A stretch of DNA of 7,174 nucleotides from Deltaproteobacteria bacterium. GTDB taxonomy: Bacteria > Desulfobacterota > Desulfobulbia > Desulfobulbales > BM004. The notes beneath the pieces are model-generated. The model had not been told where the DNA came from, did not search any database, and worked only from the letters and a program-made list of their open reading frames with translations. The position numbers were made by a program, and so were the translations under genes. Shown here piece after piece: positions 1 through 6,103 of this stretch; the first letter of the stretch is position 1, and each line of letters opens with the position of its first letter. The stretch is taken from NCBI GenBank assembly GCA_019312695.1, contig JAFDCT010000238.1, positions 1-7,174 of the forward strand. The letters run 5' to 3'.

Positions 1-1332
1 ACCCTCTCTTATAATCTTGCCTTCGCACAGGGTTGCCGGGGTATCATTCCGGATGGAGTTTTCAAGCAATTTTCTGGTTTCTGGCAGTTCATCAAGCCCG
101 GAACCAATTTCATGCAAAATCCCCTCTTTTGTTTCCACGAAAAGATTTTTAATGGCAGGCAGTTGGGCGAGCGAATTGCGTATAGCTAAAAGATCCCTGG
201 GATTGGCACTTCCGAGGACAACCCTGCTGTTTAACCTTTCAAGATCGTAAACCTCAGCCAATAAGCTTCGTAGACTTTCCCGCAGTGGGTTGTCGTGAAA
301 AAGCAGCTCAACAGCCCTGTGCCTGGCAACTATGCGGTTAACATCACGGAGAGGAGAAAGCAGCCTGCGCTTGAGAAGTCGGGCTCCCATGGGGGTGGAG
401 GTATAATCAAGCATGTCAAGCAGGGAACCTTTTCTGGTACCGCCGATAATTGTTTCAGCCAGCTCAAGGTTGCGGCGTGAGGGTTCATCGATGAGCAAGA
501 CATTTTCAAGGTTGACAGGAATGAGCCGTTCAATATGAGAACAGGCAGTTTTCTGTGTTTCGGAAACATACTGCAGCAGGGCGCCGGCAGCAGAAATACC
601 TGCCAGCATATGCTCACAGCCAAAACCAGCCAGGTTCAGGGTCTGAAAGTGCTCAAGGAGCGTTTCTCTGGCTGTATCAAAATAAAATGTATGTTCAGGG
701 CGCCTGGTCAGGCAAAGGTTTGGAAGAAGGCTTGTGATGCTTTTTGTAATCTGCCTGCTGCTTTCATCTTCAGATTCGTCGATAAGAAGTTCTGCGGGTG
801 CCATGCGGCATAGTTCATCAAGCAGCCCCTCAAGGCCTGCATGTTCACTGACCAAAAATTCCCCTGTTGATATATCAAGGTAACCTGCGCCAAACCCTCC
901 ATCTGGCTTTTCAGAGGAGCAGGAGACCGCGCCAAGGTAACGGTTGCTTTTATCGTCAAGGAGCTGCTCTTCAGTGGTGACACCGGGTGTTACAACCCGC
1001 ATAACTTCACGTTTGACGATCTTGCCACCCTTAACCTGTCGCGGATCTTCGGCCTGTTCGCAGACAGCGACCCTGTGGCCGGCTTTAACCAGTTTGGCCA
1101 GGTATGAGGAAACGGCATGGTGAGGCACGCCGCACATGGGTATTTTGTTCCTGTCATTTTTACTGCTGCGGGATGTAAGCGTTATGCCGAGTATTTTTGC
1201 CGCAATCACGGCATCATCAAAGAACATCTCGTAGAAGTCGCCCATGCGGTATAAAAGAATGGCGTCCTCGTGAGAAGCCTTTATCTCCATATACTGCTGA
1301 AGCATTGGGGTTATCTTGGGTGTTGTTGTCAT
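1..1332 (-). CDS. mutS: DNA mismatch repair protein MutS, N-terminal half (cut by left window edge)
   Basis: MutS recognises mispaired or looped DNA and recruits MutL to start mismatch repair. The minus strand reads open for all 444 codons from the ATG at 1332 to the edge, with no frameshift. The mismatch-recognition domain comes first and carries the Phe-X-Glu motif (GDFYEMF, F33 and E35) that stacks on the mismatch. It also has the conserved stretches PMCGVPHHAV, YLAKLVKAGHRVAVCEQ and VTPGV. The connector domain follows (YLDISTGEF), then the start of the core/lever region (RRNLEL, TPMGARLL, DLERLNSRV, NPRDL). The clamp and the C-terminal ABC-type ATPase, roughly another 430 residues in a normal MutS, lie beyond the window. 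An in-frame TAA directly precedes the ATG, which rules out a longer start, and the Shine-Dalgarno match is poor. The gene sits 194 bases downstream of the HIT gene on the same strand. Family identification is very secure. Confidence 0.97.
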   Translation of the reverse strand, partial: MTTTPKITPMLQQYMEIKASHEDAILLYRMGDFYEMFFDDAVIAAKILGITLTSRSSKNDRNKIPMCGVPHHAVSSYLAKLVKAGHRVAVCEQAEDPRQVKGGKIVKREVMRVVTPGVTTEEQLLDDKSNRYLGAVSCSSEKPDGGFGAGYLDISTGEFLVSEHAGLEGLLDELCRMAPAELLIDESEDESSRQITKSITSLLPNLCLTRRPEHTFYFDTARETLLEHFQTLNLAGFGCEHMLAGISAAGALLQYVSETQKTACSHIERLIPVNLENVLLIDEPSRRNLELAETIIGGTRKGSLLDMLDYTSTPMGARLLKRRLLSPLRDVNRIVARHRAVELLFHDNPLRESLRSLLAEVYDLERLNSRVVLGSANPRDLLAIRNSLAQLPAIKNLFVETKEGILHEIGSGLDELPETRKLLENSIRNDTPATLCEGKIIREG

Positions 1333-1351
1333 TTAAGTTATTGTTAATTTT

Positions 1352-1380
1352 ATAAAAGAGTAAAAATTAATTTTTGTCAT
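1352..1380 (-). promoter_or_regulatory. Candidate sigma70-type promoter for mutS
   Basis: On the minus strand a -35-like ATGACA (1380-1375, 5 of 6 matches to TTGACA) is followed after 17 bases by TTTTAT (1357-1352, 4 of 6 matches to TATAAT). Transcription would start near 1345, leaving a leader of about a dozen bases before the mutS ATG. The -35 box coincides with one end of the palindromic repeat at 1375-1447. The region is AT-rich, so chance matches are likely and this is a weak prediction. Confidence 0.28.
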
Positions 1381-1447
1381 CTCGAAAAGCCTTCAGGCTG
1401 GAGAGATCTTATATAAGGTTTCTTGTCGAGGACTCCACGAAATGACA
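1375..1447. repeat. Imperfect palindromic intergenic element (REP/MITE-like)
   Basis: The element is bounded by TGTCATCTCG (1375-1384) and CGAAATGACA (1438-1447), which are inverted copies with 9 of 10 matches. Its centre, 1402-1423, is a 22-base imperfect palindrome around CTTATATAAG with 18 of 22 positions symmetric. An additional 9-base inverted repeat pairs AAGGTTTCT (1415-1423) with AGAAACCTT (1454-1462). No reading frame runs through it. The layout, with TGTCATTTCG-like ends and an AGATCTTATATAAG-like core, resembles short palindromic repeats that I recall being scattered between genes in several bacterial groups, including deltaproteobacteria. Copy number cannot be seen from one window. 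Confidence 0.6.
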
Positions 1448-1526
1448 CTTTTCAGAAACCTTGTGAGAGACCATTAACATTTAGATATAAAATTTCCATC
1501 ATTTGTTGCGGGAAGCCACGCATTCT

Positions 1527-2024
1527 CTATTTTGAGTTTAAAGCCTGAAAGTCAGGCAGCAGCTGATCAAAGGTGGCCTCAATATGCTCAGGGATAGTCC
1601 GCACCTCCGAGAGCACCGTCATAAAATTGTGATCCCCCTCCCAGCGCGGCACTATATGAAAATGCAGATGGTCGGGTTGACCGGCCCCGGCAACCGTACC
1701 AAGATTGAGACCAATATTAAAGCCATCCGGCATTTTATGCTTCCTTAAGATGGCCACAGAGTCCCGTATCAGTGCAAAAAGTGCTCTATTTTCCCCCGGC
1801 AGCATATCATCGATATCGGCAATATGGCGGCTGGGAGCCAGTAGCATGTGCCCATTGGTATAAGGATAGCGGTTTAAAAAGGCAACGACCAGGTTATCGC
1901 GGTACAGGAGCAGGCTTTCTTTTTCATGCTTTTTCCCTGCTCCAGCCTCAAAGATACACCCCTTGTCCAGCTGGTCTTTCTCCTTAATATAAGACATTCT
2001 CCATGGCGCCCAGAGATTTTTCAC
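1527..2024 (-). CDS. HIT family protein, probable dinucleoside polyphosphate (Ap4A-type) hydrolase/phosphorylase
   Basis: The 165-residue protein belongs to the histidine-triad superfamily, whose members bind nucleotides and cleave nucleoside phosphates through the middle histidine of the triad. The triad is seen as DHLHFHIVPRW, with H119, H121 and H123 and H121 the expected nucleophile. The family's other marks are present: LWAPWRMSYI at the N terminus, NRYPYTNGHMLLAPSRH at 51-67, GFNIGLN at 101-107 and WEGDHNFM after the triad. These resemble the Ap4A phosphorylase-like branch of about 160-200 residues, but the exact substrate cannot be assigned. Many relatives carry a zinc-binding CxxC near residue 23; here it reads C23-I-F-E26, so the second cysteine is missing. 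The start is a GTG, supported because the conserved LWAPWR begins at residue 4 and a strong Shine-Dalgarno precedes it. Its GTG overlaps the TGA of the upstream phosphoesterase gene (GTGA), which implies translational coupling. It is probably cytoplasmic. Confidence 0.92.
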   Translation of the reverse strand: MKNLWAPWRMSYIKEKDQLDKGCIFEAGAGKKHEKESLLLYRDNLVVAFLNRYPYTNGHMLLAPSRHIADIDDMLPGENRALFALIRDSVAILRKHKMPDGFNIGLNLGTVAGAGQPDHLHFHIVPRWEGDHNFMTVLSEVRTIPEHIEATFDQLLPDFQALNSK

Positions 2025-2500
2025 AGCACACCCCCTATTGTATGAATTCTGGCCTCCATGCTCTCCTGTGCAACGGTAATAATGGCATAGGTTCCGGTTA
2101 CTGTGAAGCTGCCCGGATTTACCATGAGCGTAGGGCCGTAACGTTGGCAGACAGGATTGTGCGTGTGCCCGTAGACAATGCAGTCAATGGGTGCAAAAGC
2201 ATCATAGAGCCTGTCAGCAATATTGGGCATGTAACCAGCTCCATGGACTAAAGCCAGGCGGAAATTCTCCAACGTGATAATTTTGCTGGCAGGTAACGTG
2301 TCCCTGGTCTTCGGGCTGCACATGTTGCCATGCACGGCATGGATTGTTTTTCCTGCAAATGGTTCAAGCACTGAAAGACTCGTCAGATCCCCGGCATGCA
2401 TGATAATATCTGTATCGGCAAAACACTGCTGTGCCTTTGCGTAAAACCATTTGTCCGCCTGAATGAGGTGGGTATCAGAGAGAACACCTATGATAATCAT
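2021..2500 (-). CDS. YfcE/MJ0936-type metallophosphoesterase
   Basis: This 159-residue cytoplasmic enzyme belongs to the calcineurin-like phosphoesterases, which use two metal ions to hydrolyse phosphodiesters. All metal-ligand motifs are intact and correctly ordered: SDTH (D9, H11), HAGDL (D38), HGNM (N59), VHG (H86) and YGHTH (H112, H114). The MVNPGS motif near the C terminus is typical of the YfcE/MJ0936 branch. The length is close to that of the MJ0936-like proteins. The natural substrate of this branch is generally unknown; model phosphodiesters are hydrolysed in vitro by relatives. The ATG at 2500 puts the first beta strand (IIIGVLSDTH) at residue 2, so the start is right although the Shine-Dalgarno is weak. 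The gene begins 10 bases after the DUF4139 gene ends and overlaps the HIT gene by 4 bases, so the three are very likely one operon. Pairing with a HIT protein hints at nucleotide or phosphodiester turnover, which is inference. Confidence 0.93.
   Translation of the reverse strand: MIIIGVLSDTHLIQADKWFYAKAQQCFADTDIIMHAGDLTSLSVLEPFAGKTIHAVHGNMCSPKTRDTLPASKIITLENFRLALVHGAGYMPNIADRLYDAFAPIDCIVYGHTHNPVCQRYGPTLMVNPGSFTVTGTYAIITVAQESMEARIHTIGGVL
2031..2036 (-). promoter_or_regulatory. Ribosome binding site fixing the GTG start of the HIT gene
   Basis: On the minus strand AGGGGG lies 6 bases upstream of the GTG at 2024, inside the last codons of the phosphoesterase gene. It supports the GTG start over the internal ATG at codon 10, which would cut off the conserved LWAPWR stretch. 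Confidence 0.6.
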
Positions 2501-2510
2501 AAAATAACAA

Positions 2511-3959
2511 TTAAAATCTAACGTTAGCCCTGTAGAGAAGCTCAGCCGATCCTTTGGCCGGTATCGTTATAAACCACTCTGCTTCAGAAGAGCTTATCTT
2601 TTTATGTGGCTGGTTTTCGGAAATTATTTGCCAGTCGCCGGGCATGGGCTCTACAATCCTGACAACCACTTCTTCGTCCGTGCCGTTTTTGAGTTCTATG
2701 CGGTAAGCGCTTTCAAAGACATAATTATATTCACCGAAGCCGGCAAGCTTTTTAAAATCTGTCTGTTTGCGGTCTGCGGTAATGTCAAAGGCATAGCCGA
2801 GCATAAGCCTGACAGTTTCATTTTCAGAAGTATGATCTATGCGGTCCTCGCCAACGAACTGAACCGCCCCTGAACTATCCTGCTTGTAAACCCTGACAAT
2901 GCCTTTTGGCAGCGGCAATCCGAGGTTTTCATGTTTTGTGTTTTCAAAGGACAGGTATACTGCCACCTTGATCCTGGTACCCAAATCGCCGGCCCTGTTC
3001 CGGTAATAGTAATCCTGTCCTTTAAGAAGATATTCCTTGCTGCTTGCAATGTTGTCAGCCTGCAGCAGGGAGACCTGCTTCGTCTGGTTTTCCAGGATAT
3101 TGGTTTTTCTGTCCAGAGTATAAAGATGGTAATCCAGGAGTGACTCCTCAGCCATTCTGGGGGCTTCAGCCGCATAGGCAATGTCAACGGCCTGCTCGCG
3201 GTATTTTTTTTCAAATATTGGCTGCACCTGATGCACATCTCCGGCGACAAGCTGCAGCCTGGCATTTTTATAAGAAGTGCCGCTGGTATTGGTAAGTGTG
3301 ACCCATCCTAGCAGGTTGAGCCTGCTTTCGGCACTGTTGAGCTCAGCGACATAATCAGCCTGCCAGTTAAGGCCGCCGGTAAGATAACTTAATTCTAAGT
3401 CCTGGGCTGACTCCTTTCTGCTTGCCAACTGCATGACGAGTGTCGGTTTATCACGCAGGTTATCCGGGACATCCGGAAATATGAGACGGCCGCCCGAAAA
3501 ACCTGTTTCGATCCTGTCTCCCACCCTGAGCACAACCCCGTTATTTGAACTCAGTACCGTAGCATCCTCCACTGTTTCTTCGCCGGTTGTCGGGTGGGTT
3601 TTTACCACACCGATTTTTTTACCAACATATTTTTCGAGCAGTTTCTGAGGAGTGAGGAGGTCAAAATCAAAGTTTTGCTCGATAACGACCAGACCGTTCT
3701 GTTCAGAACTGTTCTGCAGGAGTGCTGTTTCTGGACGCATCATGCCGCTGACCTCGCGAAATGCCAGGACGGATTCACCGGCCGGCAGGACAATTGTTCG
3801 CCTGTCTTTGACCAGGGCAAGGTTTTCATTGTATATCGTGACCGCAACTTCCTTCTGGTCTGCCAGAGTGCTAACTTTCTCCTGAGAGGCGGCCATAACG
3901 CTGCTTCCTGGAAACAACAGTACCATCAGGACCAACACTATTATGCATCTGCTACCCAT
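2511..3959 (-). CDS. Exported DUF4139 domain-containing protein
   Basis: The 482-residue protein begins with a signal peptide: residues 1-23 have an Arg, a hydrophobic run (IIVLVLMVLLF) and a likely cleavage after VMA. No further membrane span is obvious, so it should be periplasmic or secreted. An N-terminal beta-rich part (VTIYNENLALVKDRR, 40-54) is followed by the DUF4139 core. Core marks are YLTGGLNWQADYVAELN at 192-208, a long polar insert around 245-310, and the diagnostic LPLPKGIVRVYKQD at 348-361 with FVGEDRIDHT and VRLMLGYAFDI. The C terminus is an immunoglobulin-like or beta-sandwich segment, judged from alternating hydrophobic strands. DUF4139 proteins have no settled biochemical function, and none should be assumed here. 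The start is supported by a strong GGGAGGG upstream. It is the first gene of the minus-strand unit leading to the phosphoesterase and HIT genes, and diverges from efp across 392 bases. Confidence 0.9.
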   Translation of the reverse strand: MGSRCIIVLVLMVLLFPGSSVMAASQEKVSTLADQKEVAVTIYNENLALVKDRRTIVLPAGESVLAFREVSGMMRPETALLQNSSEQNGLVVIEQNFDFDLLTPQKLLEKYVGKKIGVVKTHPTTGEETVEDATVLSSNNGVVLRVGDRIETGFSGGRLIFPDVPDNLRDKPTLVMQLASRKESAQDLELSYLTGGLNWQADYVAELNSAESRLNLLGWVTLTNTSGTSYKNARLQLVAGDVHQVQPIFEKKYREQAVDIAYAAEAPRMAEESLLDYHLYTLDRKTNILENQTKQVSLLQADNIASSKEYLLKGQDYYYRNRAGDLGTRIKVAVYLSFENTKHENLGLPLPKGIVRVYKQDSSGAVQFVGEDRIDHTSENETVRLMLGYAFDITADRKQTDFKKLAGFGEYNYVFESAYRIELKNGTDEEVVVRIVEPMPGDWQIISENQPHKKISSSEAEWFITIPAKGSAELLYRANVRF

Positions 3960-3962
3960 ATT

Positions 3963-3969
3963 CCCTCCC
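3963..3969 (-). promoter_or_regulatory. Ribosome binding site of the DUF4139 gene
   Basis: GGGAGGG on the minus strand lies 3 bases before the ATG at 3959. It is very purine-rich and rather close to the start codon, but it favours this ATG over the later ATG codons inside the signal peptide. Confidence 0.55.
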
Positions 3970-3985
3970 GTATCAATATTCTGCA

Positions 3986-4015
3986 GTCATATCAAAATAT
4001 TAGCCATTTAACCAA
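3986..4015 (-). promoter_or_regulatory. Candidate promoter of the DUF4139-phosphoesterase-HIT operon
   Basis: Minus-strand TTGGTT (4015-4010) and TATGAC (3991-3986) are separated by 18 bases. They match the -35 and -10 consensus at 3 of 6 and 4 of 6 positions. The resulting leader would be about 20 bases and would include the strong Shine-Dalgarno. This is the best candidate I see in an AT-rich stretch and remains weak. Confidence 0.22.
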
Positions 4016-4336
4016 GCGTATTGTTTTTTAATTTCAGATATAGTTCCGAGATATACTGATGATTTATTCCAGATACTCAAAAAAATCAAAAGATGATTTA
4101 GTCAATCTTGCAATGTTCTTATTTCAGGAGTGGAGCCTCAATCTATTCATTGCATAAAAGCACTTAAAAACGTATAGTAGGCCGCCTATTCGAGAAAATA
4201 AAAGGAGTTTTTTCAGTCTTGCAAAAAAAGTCCCCGGACAGGCGTTGAAGAGATAAAAGTTGATATTATCATGCCCTGTTGATTATTTTGAGCCTTTTTG
4301 CGGCTGCGTTAATTTTTCAAACTTTGATATAAACTT

Positions 4337-4342
4337 GAGGAG
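4337..4342 (+). promoter_or_regulatory. Ribosome binding site of efp
   Basis: GAGGAG lies 9 bases before the efp ATG at 4352, a good match and spacing that fixes the start. Confidence 0.75.
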
Positions 4343-4351
4343 TAAAAAGAT

Positions 4352-4915
4352 ATGTATTCAGCTTCAGATCTGCGCAAGGGCCTGAAAATTCAAATTGACG
4401 GAGAACCATATATAGTGGTGGATTTTCAGTTCTCCAAACCGGGAAAAGGCCAGGCTCTCTACCGGACCAAACTCAGAAACATGATAACCGGCAACCAGTT
4501 TGACAGGACATTCAGGTCAAACGATAAGTTTGAAAAGGCCCAGCTTGAGGAAAGAACCATGCAGTATCTCTATTCCCAGGGAGATGAATTCCACTTCATG
4601 GACACTAAAAATTATGAGCAGGTTGTGATCATGCGTGAACAGATGGGAAACGATGTCAATTTTCTCATCGATAACATGGAAGTGCAGATCCTGCTCTTTA
4701 ACAATAACCCTATAGGCGTTACCCTGCCCAACTTCGTCAACCTTACAGTGATAAAGGCAGACCCTTGGGCCAAGGGCGACACATCCGGCAGTGACTCAAA
4801 ACCGGTTACCGTGGAAACAGGTTATATGCTTCAGGTCCCTCCTTTTATTGGAGAGGGAGACAAGATCCAGATTGATACCCGGACTGGTTACTACATGACC
4901 AGGGTCAAGGAATGA
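4352..4915 (+). CDS. efp: Translation elongation factor P
   Basis: EF-P enters the ribosomal E site and stimulates peptide-bond formation when ribosomes stall on consecutive prolines. The 187-residue length matches E. coli EF-P (188). The three-domain arrangement is visible: a KOW-like N-terminal domain (about 1-64, DLRKGLKIQIDGEPY), a first OB domain (about 68-125, with QYLYSQGDEFHFMD) and a second OB domain (about 128-187) ending in the family signature VPPFIGEGDKIQIDTRTGYY. The tip loop reads KPGKGQA with K32 equivalent to E. coli K34, the lysine that EpmA modifies. This loop therefore fits the beta-lysylation type of EF-P and not the rhamnosylated-arginine type. The modification enzyme gene epmA follows 234 bases downstream on the same strand, which agrees with that reading. 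A GAGGAG ribosome binding site supports the start. Confidence 0.98.
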   Translation: MYSASDLRKGLKIQIDGEPYIVVDFQFSKPGKGQALYRTKLRNMITGNQFDRTFRSNDKFEKAQLEERTMQYLYSQGDEFHFMDTKNYEQVVIMREQMGNDVNFLIDNMEVQILLFNNNPIGVTLPNFVNLTVIKADPWAKGDTSGSDSKPVTVETGYMLQVPPFIGEGDKIQIDTRTGYYMTRVKE

Positions 4916-4956
4916 CCGAACATAATGGTCAATCTATGGTTTCGCAGCGTATTTTC

Positions 4957-5025
4957 GGAGTCTGCGCTTACCTGTTCGTTCGGCATACCTCTTGTATAGC
5001 CTCACTCGCAAAAAGACACTGCTCC
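4957..5025. repeat. Nested imperfect palindrome between efp and epmA
   Basis: A compact hairpin pairs GGCATAC (4982-4988) with GTATAGCC (4994-5001) around a 5-base loop, with one bulged base. Outside it, TGCG (4963-4966) can pair with CGCA (5007-5010), GTCT (4960-4963) overlaps a match to AGAC (5015-5018), and GGAG (4957-4960) can pair with CTCC (5022-5025). The arms are unequal in length. No T-run follows the inner stem, so it is not a standard intrinsic terminator for efp. It is also not a tRNA: there is no T-arm consensus. It may be a decayed dispersed repeat or a structured spacer RNA. Confidence 0.45.
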
Positions 5026-5116
5026 TAGTATCTTAACCCTTCTGCTCGGTCGTCACTTATTTTTTTAAACGAAAATCATGATATTATTTTTTTGTGCTGT
5101 TGGCAGCTACCCTAAT

Positions 5117-5144
5117 TTGAAAGCAATAATATACAGTTAATAAT
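5117..5144 (+). promoter_or_regulatory. Candidate epmA promoter giving a near-leaderless transcript
   Basis: TTGAAA (5117-5122, 5 of 6 matches) and AATAAT (5139-5144, 5 of 6) are spaced by 16 bases. The -10 ends only 5 bases before the epmA ATG at 5150, so transcription would start at or next to the start codon. This agrees with the absence of a Shine-Dalgarno there. A fair sequence match, but the region is AT-rich and epmA may instead be read from the efp promoter. Confidence 0.3.
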
Positions 5145-5149
5145 CTGAT

Positions 5150-6055
5150 ATGCTTTTTGAAGCAGGCCTGGAAAAACGGGCCGCACTCATCCAGGCAATT
5201 CGCGCCTTTTTCATTGACAGGGACTATCTTGAGGTTGATACTCCCTACCGACTTCCGGTCTTGATCCCTGAGGCCCATAACGAACCGGTGAAGTCAGGTG
5301 ATCATTTTCTGCAGACCTCACCGGAACTGTGCATGAAGCGGCTTCTGGCCGAAACCGGGTGCAGCAGAATTTTCCAGATCTGTAAATGTTTTCGCCATAA
5401 AGAACGGGGCGACAGACACCTGCCTGAATTCACCATGCTGGAATGGTACAGAACCCACTGTGATTATCATGCCTTGATGGAAGAGTGCGAGGATATGATC
5501 TTAGAAGTGTACGGGGCGATAGGGCACAAGAGTTCTGCGCAGGCCAAAGGCAGTACAATAAACCTGCAAAAACCGTGGGACAGGCTGACAGTGGCAGATG
5601 CCTTTGACCGGTATGCCCCTGTATCCATGGTCAAGGCTCTGGAGCAGGACAGCTTCGATGAAACACTCTGCCGTTATATCGAACCGAAGCTCGGCCTGAG
5701 TAAACCCTTATTTCTGTATGATTATCCTGTCAAGCTCGGAGCCCTTGCCAGGAGCAAAAAAGAGGATCCATCACTGGCTGAGCGGTTTGAAATTTATATG
5801 GCCGGCCTGGAACTGGCCAATGGTTTTTCCGAGTTAATCGATCAGTCAGTGCAGCAAAAACGATTTGAAGTAGAAGCGGAACTGATCAGCAAAAAAGGTC
5901 GAACCACGGTCGAACTGCCGCTTAAATTTCTCTCATCTCTTCCCAAAATGGAGGAAACAGCAGGTATCGCCCTTGGTGTCGACAGGCTGGCTATGGTCTT
6001 ATTCGAAGCAGAAAAAATTGATCAGGTTGTTACCTTTGTTCCTGAAGACCTCTGA
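5150..6055 (+). CDS. epmA: EF-P--(R)-beta-lysine ligase EpmA (GenX/PoxA/YjeA)
   Basis: EpmA is a truncated class II lysyl-tRNA synthetase paralogue that activates (beta-)lysine with ATP and attaches it to the loop lysine of EF-P in place of tRNA. The 301-residue protein has only the catalytic domain and no N-terminal anticodon-binding OB domain, as expected (E. coli EpmA has 325). Motif 1 lies in RAFFIDRDYLEVDTP (18-32). Then come FLQTSPELCMKRLL (53-66) and motif 2, RIFQICKCFRHKERGDRH followed by PEFTMLEWYR (73-101). ERFEIYMAGLELANGF (211-226) shapes the substrate pocket, and motif 3 is GIALGVDRL (272-280). In motif 2 the E. coli FRNEE reads FRHKE, so E84 is followed directly by R. An in-frame TAA lies three codons upstream, so no longer start exists, and no clear Shine-Dalgarno precedes the ATG. 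It lies downstream of its substrate gene efp. Confusion with LysRS is excluded by the missing tRNA-binding domain. Confidence 0.95.
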   Translation: MLFEAGLEKRAALIQAIRAFFIDRDYLEVDTPYRLPVLIPEAHNEPVKSGDHFLQTSPELCMKRLLAETGCSRIFQICKCFRHKERGDRHLPEFTMLEWYRTHCDYHALMEECEDMILEVYGAIGHKSSAQAKGSTINLQKPWDRLTVADAFDRYAPVSMVKALEQDSFDETLCRYIEPKLGLSKPLFLYDYPVKLGALARSKKEDPSLAERFEIYMAGLELANGFSELIDQSVQQKRFEVEAELISKKGRTTVELPLKFLSSLPKMEETAGIALGVDRLAMVLFEAEKIDQVVTFVPEDL

Positions 6056-6103
6056 TGTGTTTATGGCAAAAAAATCGGCCCAGCTAAAATTTTCCGAAAG
6101 AGT

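Larger units (their letters stand above)
3960..4351. other. Divergent intergenic region between the DUF4139 operon and efp
   Basis: This 392-base AT-rich stretch must hold the promoters of both divergent units. I see no credible protein gene or structured RNA in it. Visible small features are a 9-base direct repeat GATGATTTA (4058-4066 and 4092-4100) and an 11-base palindrome TAGGC-C-GCCTA (4178-4188). A TTGATA at 4260-4265 could be a -35 element for efp, but no good -10 follows at the right distance. None of these small matches is strong enough to call as a functional site. Confidence 0.6.

Noticed and set aside
535..813. Plus-strand open frames across 17-813
   Set aside because: They lie antisense to the continuous MutS reading frame and show no family features of their own.
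1507..1522. Small hairpin just after the HIT gene as its terminator
   Set aside because: The stem is about six pairs with a bulge and is not followed by a T-run on the minus strand.
2837..3265. 142-codon minus-strand open frame inside the DUF4139 gene, and several plus-strand frames over it
   Set aside because: The overlapping DUF4139 frame has clear family motifs across the same bases; the others are composition shadows without motifs.
4201..4248. Possible leader peptide upstream of efp (AGGAG, TTG start at 4219, nine codons)
   Set aside because: The start is TTG with 11-base spacing, the peptide has no run of regulatory codons, and no attenuator-like hairpin with a T-run follows.
4911..4929. 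Inverted repeat TGACC/GGTCA at the end of efp as a terminator or operator
   Set aside because: The arms are only 5 bases with no T-run, a match easily expected by chance.
4957..5025. tRNA gene in the efp-epmA spacer
   Set aside because: A GTTCG is present, but there is no T-arm stem, no proper acceptor stem and no anticodon arm in register.
5084..5278. 64-codon minus-strand open frame at the epmA start
   Set aside because: It overlaps the conserved N-terminal catalytic sequence of EpmA and has no recognisable features.
6056..6103. Shared terminator between convergent epmA and the rhomboid gene
   Set aside because: A-rich and T-rich runs are present but no credible GC stem can be formed in these 48 bases.
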